DNA of 28,223 bases from NCBI GenBank assembly GCA_035515055.1, contig DATJBV010000019.1, positions 1 through 28,223 of the forward strand, given 5' to 3'. This document shows positions 15,583 to 22,312 of this stretch, in pieces. The position numbers were made by a program, and so were the translations under genes. How positions within the stretch are numbered: position 1 is the stretch's first letter; the number at the start of each line of letters is the position of its first letter. Below the pieces are notes generated by a model. That model saw only the letters and a program-made list of their open reading frames with translations. It did not search any database and was not told the DNA's origin. This DNA is from Pollutimonas sp035515055. GTDB taxonomy: Bacteria; Pseudomonadota; Gammaproteobacteria; Burkholderiales; Burkholderiaceae_B.

Positions 15583-16107
15583 TCAGTTGCTCGACAGCGG
15601 CTCGACCGAAGGTGTAAGGTCGAAATCGCCCGCATGATAGACCAGCGGTTGAGCGAAATTGCGGTGGCAACGCTCGACCTGTCCTACAAAAATAATGTGG
15701 TCGCCCGCTTCGTGGCGCGTTAGGTTGTAGCACTCGAACCAGGCGGCGAATCCGGCGCCGCCCAGCATGGGCGTGCCGCCCGGCGCGCGCTGCACATCGA
15801 GGCCCGTGAATCGCTGGGATTGCGGTCCAAACGAGAACTGCTTGGCCAGATGCAGCTGGGGAGCGGAAAGCACGTGTATTACGTAACGTTCGCATTGCTG
15901 GAAATGCACCAGGGCCCCCGCCGCCTTGGACAGGCTCCAGAGCACCATGGGAGGATGGAGCGAAACCGAATTGAACGAACTGATAGTCAATCCCACGGGG
16001 GATTGGTCATTGGCGTTTGCGGTTGTGATCACGGTCACGCCGGTTGCGAATCTGCCCAAGGCCGACCGGAAAAAATCCGCATTGAAATCAGGTGGCGTCG
16101 CGACCAT
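15583..16107 (-). CDS. Flavin reductase-like FMN-binding protein
   Basis: This 174-residue protein has a flavin-reductase-like (split-barrel FMN-binding) domain. FRSALGRFATGVTVITT (about 12-28) is the family opening. PVGLTISSFNSVSLHPPMVL is the FMN-binding strand-loop. FAAWFECYNLTRHEAGDHIIFVG is the second conserved part. Such proteins reduce FMN or FAD with NAD(P)H and often supply two-component monooxygenases, but no monooxygenase gene is nearby. ATG 16107 is preferred to a TTG six codons upstream. It lies 24 bases after pdxH and 37 bases before the FAD oxidoreductase gene on the same strand, suggesting one transcript. The physiological partner is unknown. Confidence 0.87.
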   Translation of the reverse strand: MVATPPDFNADFFRSALGRFATGVTVITTANANDQSPVGLTISSFNSVSLHPPMVLWSLSKAAGALVHFQQCERYVIHVLSAPQLHLAKQFSFGPQSQRFTGLDVQRAPGGTPMLGGAGFAAWFECYNLTRHEAGDHIIFVGQVERCHRNFAQPLVYHAGDFDLTPSVEPLSSN

Positions 16108-16131
16108 GGGTGCTTGATTCCGCAACCGGGC

Positions 16132-16764
16132 TCAGGGAGCCAGGCGCATGTGGGACCAGGCGCCGCCGCCGTCCCGCTGGAACGCGATTCTATCGTGCAG
16201 CCGTGACGGCCGTCCTTGCCAGAACTCGGCATAGTCCAACACCAGGCGATAGCCTCCCCAGTGTTCCGGCCTTGCGGGATGGGCACCCAGCGTTGCGGTC
16301 AGTTCGACGGTGCGCGCTTCCAGATCGGCGCGCGTGATGGGCTGGCTTTGAGGCGACACCCAGGCGCCAATGCGCGAACCCAATGGACGGCTTTGAAAAT
16401 AAACGTCGGATTCCGCCGCCGTTACCTTTTCAATCCGCCCTTCAAGGCGGACCTGGCGCTCCAACTGGGGCCAGAAAAACAGCAGGCTGGCGTAGGGGTT
16501 CTGTTCCAGCTCCTGGCCCTTGCGGGACTGATAGTTGGTGAAAAAAACGAAACCCTTGTCGTCGAACCCCTTGAGCAGCACGATGCGGGCGGCAGGGCGT
16601 CCAGCCAAGGTCGTTGTGGCTAGCGTCATGGCGTTGGGTTCAGGCACTTCCGCCTTCAGGGCATCGCCGAACCATAGCGTGAACTGCTCGGTCGGCGTGT
16701 TGGCGAGCGACATTTCGAGGAGTTCGAATTTTTCGTATTTTTGTCGGATATCGGCGATGGACAT
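16132..16764 (-). CDS. pdxH: Pyridoxamine/pyridoxine 5'-phosphate oxidase
   Basis: PdxH uses FMN and oxygen to turn PNP or PMP into pyridoxal 5'-phosphate in the cytosol. The 210-residue protein contains PNAMTLATTTLAGRPAARIV, LLKGFDDKGFVFFTNYQSRK (FMN-binding), FFWPQLERQVRLEG and QSRPLGSRIGAWVSPQS. It ends in the substrate-binding signature EFWQGRPSRLHDR preceded by EHWGGYRL. The length is normal. No clear Shine-Dalgarno precedes the ATG, but the N-terminus MSIADIRQKYEKFEL is as expected. A flavin reductase gene directly downstream is interesting because PdxH needs FMN, but a functional link is only inferred. The identification is certain. Confidence 0.96.
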   Translation of the reverse strand: MSIADIRQKYEKFELLEMSLANTPTEQFTLWFGDALKAEVPEPNAMTLATTTLAGRPAARIVLLKGFDDKGFVFFTNYQSRKGQELEQNPYASLLFFWPQLERQVRLEGRIEKVTAAESDVYFQSRPLGSRIGAWVSPQSQPITRADLEARTVELTATLGAHPARPEHWGGYRLVLDYAEFWQGRPSRLHDRIAFQRDGGGAWSHMRLAP

Positions 16765-16816
16765 GGCGCGGGAAATAGGTCTGAATCCAGTAGTTTACCG
16801 GAGGACGCCGCCGCTT

Positions 16817-17467
16817 TCAGGCCGGCGTGTCGAGCGAGGCGCGCAATTGAGCCACGATTGCCTTGAGGCGCTTATCGTGGATATTGGATTTCGCGAGGGC
16901 ATGCGCGGTTTCCAGCACGTATTCAATACAAGGACCGTAGCTTCCATGCGCCTGTCGTACGATGCTGATCAACTGCTCGGACGGCAGGTCGCGCACATAG
17001 GCGTCGGTATTGCGGTTCATTGTAAACGTGAGCGCGTTCACGGTGCCTTGCTGGGTGCGGCAGGCTAGCCAGCGCGGAATGTATGCGCCGCTGGGCATTT
17101 CCCGCCGCCACAAGGCCTCCATGGTGGCCGGAACATTTTCGGCCGGGATGCGAAAGGCCATGCCGCGGCACGATCCGCCCATGTCCAGTCCGAAGACCAG
17201 GCCTGGCTGGTCGGGGGTGCCGCGATTGATGCGAGACCATAGACATAGCGCGCGGTGATATCCGTGCAGCAGCGCCGGACGCTGCTCGGTAAAGCTGAAT
17301 TCCGGGCGCCAAATTAGGGATCCATACCCGTATACCCATACGTCCTGATCGGTTTGCCAGTGCGCGAGCGATTGCTGCAGCGAAGCATGGCGTTCCGCTT
17401 CGGTCAGTACCCGAAACGTGTGCGGGGCGGGCGCCACCTGCTTGTCTTGGAAGAAAACGGTGTTCAC
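16817..17467 (-). CDS. chaC: ChaC-type gamma-glutamylcyclotransferase
   Basis: ChaC enzymes split glutathione in the cytosol into 5-oxoproline and Cys-Gly. The 216-residue protein has the substrate-binding VWVYGYGSLIWRPEF (about 43-57), LHGYHRALCLWS, RGTPDQPGLVFGLDMGGSC and the catalytic Glu near residue 123 in LWRREM. The fold is complete and the length normal for the glutathione-specific ChaC family. The start is GTG at 17467, with no ATG in the correct frame before the conserved core and no strong ribosome site. A TAAAAT box lies about 40 bases upstream. The gene is divergent from tcdA. Together with ggt in this window it gives cytosolic and periplasmic glutathione degradation; the pairing may be coincidental. 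Confidence 0.9.
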   Translation of the reverse strand: MNTVFFQDKQVAPAPHTFRVLTEAERHASLQQSLAHWQTDQDVWVYGYGSLIWRPEFSFTEQRPALLHGYHRALCLWSRINRGTPDQPGLVFGLDMGGSCRGMAFRIPAENVPATMEALWRREMPSGAYIPRWLACRTQQGTVNALTFTMNRNTDAYVRDLPSEQLISIVRQAHGSYGPCIEYVLETAHALAKSNIHDKRLKAIVAQLRASLDTPA

Positions 17468-17506
17468 TTGCTTGAGGCTCGAACCATTAACGTTGGCATT
17501 ATCTGC

Positions 17507-17512
17507 ATTTTA
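17507..17512 (-). promoter_or_regulatory. TAAAAT -10-like box upstream of chaC
   Basis: On the minus strand TAAAAT lies 39 bases before the chaC GTG, in the short divergent region shared with tcdA. No good -35 is seen. It matches the hexamer before fba, purE and the LysR remnant. Suggestive only. Confidence 0.3.
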
Positions 17513-17541
17513 GGGGCTCTTGGCCATTTAGAGGCTTTATT

Positions 17542-18417
17542 ATGGAGGACTATTCGTTTTATTTTTTTTATATGCATATGCCCGACACCCTAGCTTTAGA
17601 TGCCGAACGCCGTTTCGGCGGCCTGGAACGTCTGTATGGTCCCGACAGCTTGCAAAAGCTGCAGGGCGCCCATGTGGCCGTGGCCGGAATCGGCGGCGTC
17701 GGCTCGTGGTGCGCCGAGGCCCTTGCGCGCTCCGGCATAGGAGCGATAAGTCTGATCGACCTGGACCACATCGCCGCATCGAACGTCAATCGGCAACTAC
17801 ATGCGCTCACAGAAACGCTGGGTCAGGCGAAAGTCGTGGCAATGGCGCAACGTATCCATGGCATTAATCCGCATTGCCGAGTGCATATGCTCGATGCATT
17901 CGTCGAACCGGATAACGCCGCCGGCCTGTTTCCCGCCGATGTCGGTCTTATCGTGGACTGCACCGACCAGGCCGCGGCGAAGGTGGCAATGATTCTATTG
18001 GCCAAGGAGCGCGGCATACCCGTCGTCGTGTGCGGCGGCGCGGGCGGCAAGACCAATCCGCTGTCGCTGCGATCCGGCGACTTGTCGGTGTCCCTGAACG
18101 ACGCCTTGCTTGCCCGGCTGCGGAACACGTTGCGCCGCCAGCATCGCTACCCTAAGGCAGCCGACCATGCGGGTAAGCCTCGCAAGCGTATTCCGAAGCT
18201 TGGCGTGCGCTCGTTGTGGTTCGATCAGCCGGTATTGCTGCCGGCGCAGTGGCAAGCGGCACGGCAACCGCAAGCGGCGGCGCTCAATGCCGACGCGCAG
18301 GTATTGCAAGGCTTGTCGTGCGCCGGCTACGGGTCCGTGGTGACCGTAACCGCCGCCATGGGCATGGCCGCAGCCAACGAAGCCATGCAGTGGGTGTTGA
18401 ACGGAAAATTTCCTTGA
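17542..18417 (+). CDS. tcdA: tRNA threonylcarbamoyladenosine dehydratase
   Basis: TcdA (CsdL) is an E1/ThiF-like enzyme that uses ATP to cyclise t6A at tRNA position 37 into ct6A, downstream of TsaC's reaction. The ATP-binding VAVAGIGGVGSWCAEALA lies at about 45-62, followed by SLIDLDHIAASNVNRQLHA, VDCTDQAAAKVAM and VVCGGAGGKTNPLSLRSGDL. The 291-residue length exceeds E. coli's ~268, partly from an N-terminal extension rich in Phe and Tyr. ATG 17542 has AGAGG at 7-base spacing. ATG 17578 (MPDTLALDAERRFGG) gives the more usual N-terminus but has no ribosome site. A T8 run lies between the two starts. The stop lies 4 bases from the convergent RIO kinase stop. Confidence 0.94.
   Translation: MEDYSFYFFYMHMPDTLALDAERRFGGLERLYGPDSLQKLQGAHVAVAGIGGVGSWCAEALARSGIGAISLIDLDHIAASNVNRQLHALTETLGQAKVVAMAQRIHGINPHCRVHMLDAFVEPDNAAGLFPADVGLIVDCTDQAAAKVAMILLAKERGIPVVVCGGAGGKTNPLSLRSGDLSVSLNDALLARLRNTLRRQHRYPKAADHAGKPRKRIPKLGVRSLWFDQPVLLPAQWQAARQPQAAALNADAQVLQGLSCAGYGSVVTVTAAMGMAAANEAMQWVLNGKFP
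17562..17569 (+). repeat. Homopolymeric T8 tract at the 5' end of tcdA
   Basis: Eight consecutive T's sit in an AT-rich patch in otherwise GC-rich DNA, between the two candidate tcdA starts. If translation begins at 17542 the tract is coding and a slip would shift the frame. If it begins at 17572 or 17578 the tract is in the leader. Confidence 0.6.
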
Positions 18418-18421
18418 GCGG

Positions 18422-19279
18422 TCAGGCGGCGCCGCGTAATGCCTGTTCGTAGCGCTCCCGCGCTTCCTGCTCCAGGCGAGCGTCTTCGAGTTCGTCGAGC
18501 AAGCCTTCCATATCGACCGGCCGGGTATCGTCCTCGACCTTGCCCGTCAGTGGGGTGTCGGGGGTAAGCAGGCCGGCTTCGAATAGCGTCCAGATCTCCT
18601 TGCCGTAGCGCGTGTCCATCAACTGCGGGGCAAACGTGCTGAAGAAGACAGCCAGGTTCGTAACATCGCGTTCGAGCATGACGGCCGCCTCGCTATTGCC
18701 CGCGGCATCGATGGCCTGCGGCAAGTCGATAATGACGGGACCATCGCTAGCCAACAGAATGTTGTATTCGGACAGGTCGCCATGAATGACGCCCGCGCAC
18801 AGCATTAACACCACCTGATGGAGTATCTGGCCATGCAGCTCGAGCGCCCTGGCCTCTGTCATGTCGACGTCGTTCAAGCGGGGAGCGACATTGTCTTCGT
18901 CGTCGACCACCAGCTCCATCAATAGGACGCCGTCGGTGCAAATATACGGTTGCGGCACGCGTACCCCTGCATTCGCAAGCCGGAACAATGCATCGACCTC
19001 GGCATTCTGCCAGGATTCTTCCTGCATCTGGCGACCATAGCGGGTGCCTTTTTCCATGGCGCGGGCTTGACGGCTATTCTGCACTTTGCGGCCATCGCGG
19101 TAGGACGCCGCCTGCCGGAAGCTGCGTTGCTTGGCATCTTTGTAGACCTTGGCGCAACGCGTGGCATCGCCGCTGCGAACCACATAGACCGTCGCTTCTT
19201 TGCCGCTCATTAACTGGCTGATGACTTCGTCGATCAAGCCTTCTTCTACGAGGGGCAAAAGTCTTTTTGGCGCTTTCAT
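18422..19279 (-). CDS. RIO-type serine protein kinase
   Basis: This 285-residue bacterial RIO1-like kinase is an atypical cytosolic protein kinase. The nucleotide loop is SGKEATVYVV (25-34) with the ATP-anchoring Lys44 in CAKVYK. The catalytic loop HGDLSEYNILL (166-176) has Asp168 and Asn173, and the metal-binding Asp185 is in VIIDLPQAID. A Lys/Arg-rich stretch (about 47-84) resembles the RIO flexible loop, which carries autophosphorylation sites in eukaryotes. The C-terminus is acidic and helical. The eukaryotic relatives act in ribosome maturation; the bacterial role is not established. ATG 19279 is preferred over the longer frame because the conserved KAPKRLLPLVEEGLID starts there. Confidence 0.9.
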   Translation of the reverse strand: MKAPKRLLPLVEEGLIDEVISQLMSGKEATVYVVRSGDATRCAKVYKDAKQRSFRQAASYRDGRKVQNSRQARAMEKGTRYGRQMQEESWQNAEVDALFRLANAGVRVPQPYICTDGVLLMELVVDDEDNVAPRLNDVDMTEARALELHGQILHQVVLMLCAGVIHGDLSEYNILLASDGPVIIDLPQAIDAAGNSEAAVMLERDVTNLAVFFSTFAPQLMDTRYGKEIWTLFEAGLLTPDTPLTGKVEDDTRPVDMEGLLDELEDARLEQEARERYEQALRGAA

Positions 19280-19348
19280 GCTGCCGCCGGAATCGGGGTG
19301 GGGGTTCGGATCATGCCTGATTATAAGGGCCGCCCGGGAAAAGACCAT

Positions 19349-19410
19349 ATTGTCGGTCTAGTACAATTAGTCGGGTCTATTCCTTCAAATGCGGGTTCCC
19401 GCGACATATC
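19349..19410 (+). promoter_or_regulatory. Leader and putative promoter of the YkvI-like gene
   Basis: TACAAT (19362-19367) is a reasonable -10 box. AGACC and GGTCT (19342-19346, 19355-19359) form a short inverted repeat just before it. GCGGG-TT-CCCGC (19391-19402) is a small palindrome 8 bases before the ATG, where a Shine-Dalgarno would be expected but is missing. The weak -35 leaves the promoter unproven. Confidence 0.35.
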
Positions 19411-20484
19411 ATGAACAGAAAAGCTATTCAGCTCGCCTTTACCTACATGGGCGTCATTATCGGTGGCGGCTTCGCCTCCGGGCAGGAAATTCTGCAATTT
19501 TTTACGGGCTACGGGATAGCCAGCGTGGCCGGAACCGTGCTGGCCGGCTTCCTGTTTGCTTTCCTCGGTTGGCAGATTTCGCGGCTGGGCACTCGGCTGC
19601 AGGCACCTTCCCATAAAGAGGTGTTGCATGCGTTGTTCGGCCACCGGGCTGGGTTGGTCATGGACATTCTGCTTACCTTCTTTTTGTTTGGCGTCGGTGT
19701 CGCCATGCTGGCGGCGACGGGTGCATTGTTCAAACAGCAGTTCGACCTTACCCCCATGACCGGCGGGATTTTCATGGCCGTTGTCGTCGTCCTTACCCTT
19801 TGCCTCAATGTGACCAGGATCGTCGATCTTGTCAGCCTGGCCACCCCGTTTCTTATCGGGCTGGTATTGATCATCACCACTTATGCGTTGATGACCAGCA
19901 ATGCGCCAATGGACGAGCTGCTCGTGCTCAGCCAGGCACAGGAAACGGTCGCACCGCATTGGGCCCTGGGAGCCATTCTGTATGCGTCTTTCAATATCGC
20001 CGTGGGTTTCCCCATGCTTGCCGTCCTCGCGGGACGCTCGACCGATATAAAAACCACGTCCCTGGGCGGCGCCATGGGCGGCATAGGCCTGGGCCTGCTG
20101 ATCATGCTGCTTAACGTGGGCCTGTTTTCGAACTTGAACCAGCTGCAGGGCGCCGAACTGCCAACCTTGATGCTCGCCTCGCGCATCTCGCCGGTGCTCG
20201 GCCTGATCATGACAGCGTCGATCACATGCATGATCTACAGTACGGCAGTAGGCATGTTCTTCGCCTTCAGCACGCGTTTCTCCACTCCCGAAACGAACCG
20301 GTTCCGGTTAACAAGCCTATTGGCCTGCGGCATAGGCGTCGCGTTAAGCGCGTTCGGCTTCACCGAGCTCGTCGGCACGGTCTACCCCTTGCTCGGCTAT
20401 CTTGGCTTGCTCTTGATCGCGGCCATTATCGTCAACTGGTATCGCAACCGCGGCAAGACGGCCATTGCGGCGGCTGGGCAGTAA
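19411..20484 (+). CDS. YkvI-family integral membrane protein (putative transporter)
   Basis: This 357-residue inner-membrane protein has about ten hydrophobic segments. It opens with the helix FTYMGVIIGGGFASGQEILQ, a broken Gly-rich first segment typical of LeuT-fold/APC-like transporters and of the YkvI family. Others include VLAGFLFAFLGW, ILLTFFLFGVGVAMLAATG, FMAVVVVLTLCLNV, PFLIGLVLIITTYALM and the final LLGYLGLLLIAAIIVNWY followed by positive residues (NRGK). The substrate is unknown; the family is poorly characterised. The ATG at 19411 lacks an evident Shine-Dalgarno. pabC begins 4 bases after its stop, implying cotranscription. Confident on family-level membrane topology, not on function. 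Confidence 0.85.
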   Translation: MNRKAIQLAFTYMGVIIGGGFASGQEILQFFTGYGIASVAGTVLAGFLFAFLGWQISRLGTRLQAPSHKEVLHALFGHRAGLVMDILLTFFLFGVGVAMLAATGALFKQQFDLTPMTGGIFMAVVVVLTLCLNVTRIVDLVSLATPFLIGLVLIITTYALMTSNAPMDELLVLSQAQETVAPHWALGAILYASFNIAVGFPMLAVLAGRSTDIKTTSLGGAMGGIGLGLLIMLLNVGLFSNLNQLQGAELPTLMLASRISPVLGLIMTASITCMIYSTAVGMFFAFSTRFSTPETNRFRLTSLLACGIGVALSAFGFTELVGTVYPLLGYLGLLLIAAIIVNWYRNRGKTAIAAAGQ

Positions 20485-20488
20485 GCTC

Positions 20489-21124
20489 ATGGCCGGGCCG
20501 GCGCCGCAACTGATCGAGACCATACGAGTCGAACACGATCGGCATACGCCGCTGCTGGCCGGGCACTGGCTCCGCTTGCGGCATTCGTGCGCTGTACTTG
20601 GCTACGCGTGGCCGGGTCCGGTGTTGGTCGAAACGCTCCAGCGCCATATCGACAGCCTGGATCCGAGGTTGGATCACCGCGTGCGCCTGCTCGTGGGTCC
20701 CGACAGCCAATACGAAATCGCATCGACGGTGCTCGATCCCATCCCCGAGCCGCTACGGCTGCGGCTGCATCCGGCGGCGCTCAAGGCAGAGGCATTCTGG
20801 CTGCGCCACAAGACGACGTTCCGGCCTTGGTATGCTGAAGCACAACAGTGGCTCGTGGAAAATCCGGATGTCTTCGACGTCGTTTTTTGTAACGACAAGG
20901 ACGAGGTGTGCGAGGGCAGCCGCAGCAATCTCTACATTCGTGACGGCTCGGGGGTGTGGCTCACGCCGCCCATGGATGCCGGCTTGTTGCCGGGCGTGCA
21001 ACGCCAGGCGCTGCTGGATGGCGGCCAGGTCCGCGAGGGCAGGATCTCGCGTGCCGACCTGATGGCCGCCGGCGACATACGGGTCTCCAATGCCTTGCGC
21101 GGCTGGCGCGCCGCCGCATTGTAG
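20489..21124 (+). CDS. pabC: Class IV aminotransferase, probable aminodeoxychorismate lyase
   Basis: PabC is a PLP enzyme that eliminates pyruvate from aminodeoxychorismate to give p-aminobenzoate for folate. This 211-residue class IV aminotransferase-fold protein carries LIETIRVEHD at the N-terminus, the probable PLP-lysine at about 108 in WLRHKTTFRPWY, the family motif DEVCEGSRSNLYI (about 138-150), and PPMDAGLLPGVQRQALL. It is shorter than E. coli PabC (~269). ATG 20489 is chosen over 20465 because it follows the upstream stop by 4 bases. It faces pabB tail to tail across 27 bases, which supports the PabC assignment over a branched-chain or D-amino-acid aminotransferase. Confidence 0.85.
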   Translation: MAGPAPQLIETIRVEHDRHTPLLAGHWLRLRHSCAVLGYAWPGPVLVETLQRHIDSLDPRLDHRVRLLVGPDSQYEIASTVLDPIPEPLRLRLHPAALKAEAFWLRHKTTFRPWYAEAQQWLVENPDVFDVVFCNDKDEVCEGSRSNLYIRDGSGVWLTPPMDAGLLPGVQRQALLDGGQVREGRISRADLMAAGDIRVSNALRGWRAAAL

Positions 21125-21151
21125 AACCCGTTGGCGGAAGGATCACGGCGT

Positions 21152-22312
21152 TTAGCTTGTCGGCAGGATGCGGGCCTTCCAGTGGCATTCTTCCCACTCC
21201 AGCGCGGGGTCGGAGTCGTGGACTATCCCGCCGCCCACACCGAAAATGCCGCGACCGCCGTTTCCCATTTCTATGGTCCGGATGGCAACATTCAACGAGC
21301 AATCGCCGTTGGGCGCCAGCCACCCTATGCTCCCGCAATAAATGCCGCGCGGCGCGGTTTCGCGTTCCCTGATTTGTTGCATGGCTGCTATCTTGGGAGC
21401 GCCCGTGATGGATCCGCAAGGAAACAGGGCGCGCAGCAATGCTTCGAGACTGACGTGCGGCGCCTGTGCCGTGATGGTGGACGTCAGTGTCCAGACGGAG
21501 GGGTAGCGTTCGAGTGTGAATAGCGCCTCGACCTTGACCGATCCTGGTGTGGCGACACGGCCCAGATCGTTGCGCAGCAAGTCCACGATCATAAGATTTT
21601 CGGCCCTGTCTTTCTCGCTGCTCACCAGTCCGTCGGCAGCTTGCCGGTCCAGCAGAGGGTCGGTGTGGCGCGGAGCGGTCCCCTTCATGGGCCTGACCGT
21701 CAAGCGGGTTCCGCGGCGTTCGATGAACAGTTCGGGCGAGAAGGACAGCAGGCATCGGACACCGTCCTCGATATACGCCGCATGCGCGGCAGGGTGCCGC
21801 GACGCAATGGCCTGGTATAGGTCGCGCGGCGCAGCCTCGGTTTCGACGTCGATGGGAAACGTGTAATTAGTCTGGTAGAAGTCGCCGCGCGCGATGCCGG
21901 CGCGGATCGCGTCGACCTGTCTTATATAGGCCGCGCGCGTGATCCGGGGACGGCTGTGAACGACAGGCATGCCCTCGACCGGGGCGGCGGCGTCGGTCGA
22001 GGGCATGGGTTCGATGGCGGTATGCCGGGCTTGCTTGTACACGAGGGCGGTCAGGCGCGGCCTGGGCGCGCCCGCCTGTGCGGGCGGCGCGAGCGCGAGG
22101 CCCAGTGCGGAGTTCGAAACGACGGCGGGCTCGAGCCATTCGCCTAATTCATAATCGAGCAGCAAGGCGGTCCAGCCGCCTTGCTCCTGGGCGGCCTTGA
22201 TCTGTTGAAATGCGCCATTCAATTTTTCGGGCGCATCGGCCGTAATGCGATGGCTGAAATCCACCAATTCCAGCATGCTGCCGTTCAGCCGGTCTTCGAA
22301 TCGGCAAAGCAT
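21152..22312 (-). CDS. pabB: Aminodeoxychorismate synthase component I
   Basis: PabB aminates chorismate to 4-amino-4-deoxychorismate, using ammonia from a PabA glutaminase, for p-aminobenzoate and folate synthesis. The 386-residue protein holds the chorismate-binding core: LLSFSPELFIERRG (about 188-201), RPMKGTAPR with Lys210 (PabB/ADCS-type PMKGT), SSEKDRAENLMIVDLLRNDL (231-250), and FPCGSITGAPKIAAMQQIRE with the CGSIGW that follows. The N-terminal segment is shorter than in some homologues. The start at 22312 shares a base with the uvrA stop (TAATG), so translation is probably coupled to uvrA. No pabA is in the window. Many relatives fuse PabB with PabC; here they are separate and convergent. 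Confidence 0.93.
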   Translation of the reverse strand: MLCRFEDRLNGSMLELVDFSHRITADAPEKLNGAFQQIKAAQEQGGWTALLLDYELGEWLEPAVVSNSALGLALAPPAQAGAPRPRLTALVYKQARHTAIEPMPSTDAAAPVEGMPVVHSRPRITRAAYIRQVDAIRAGIARGDFYQTNYTFPIDVETEAAPRDLYQAIASRHPAAHAAYIEDGVRCLLSFSPELFIERRGTRLTVRPMKGTAPRHTDPLLDRQAADGLVSSEKDRAENLMIVDLLRNDLGRVATPGSVKVEALFTLERYPSVWTLTSTITAQAPHVSLEALLRALFPCGSITGAPKIAAMQQIRERETAPRGIYCGSIGWLAPNGDCSLNVAIRTIEMGNGGRGIFGVGGGIVHDSDPALEWEECHWKARILPTS

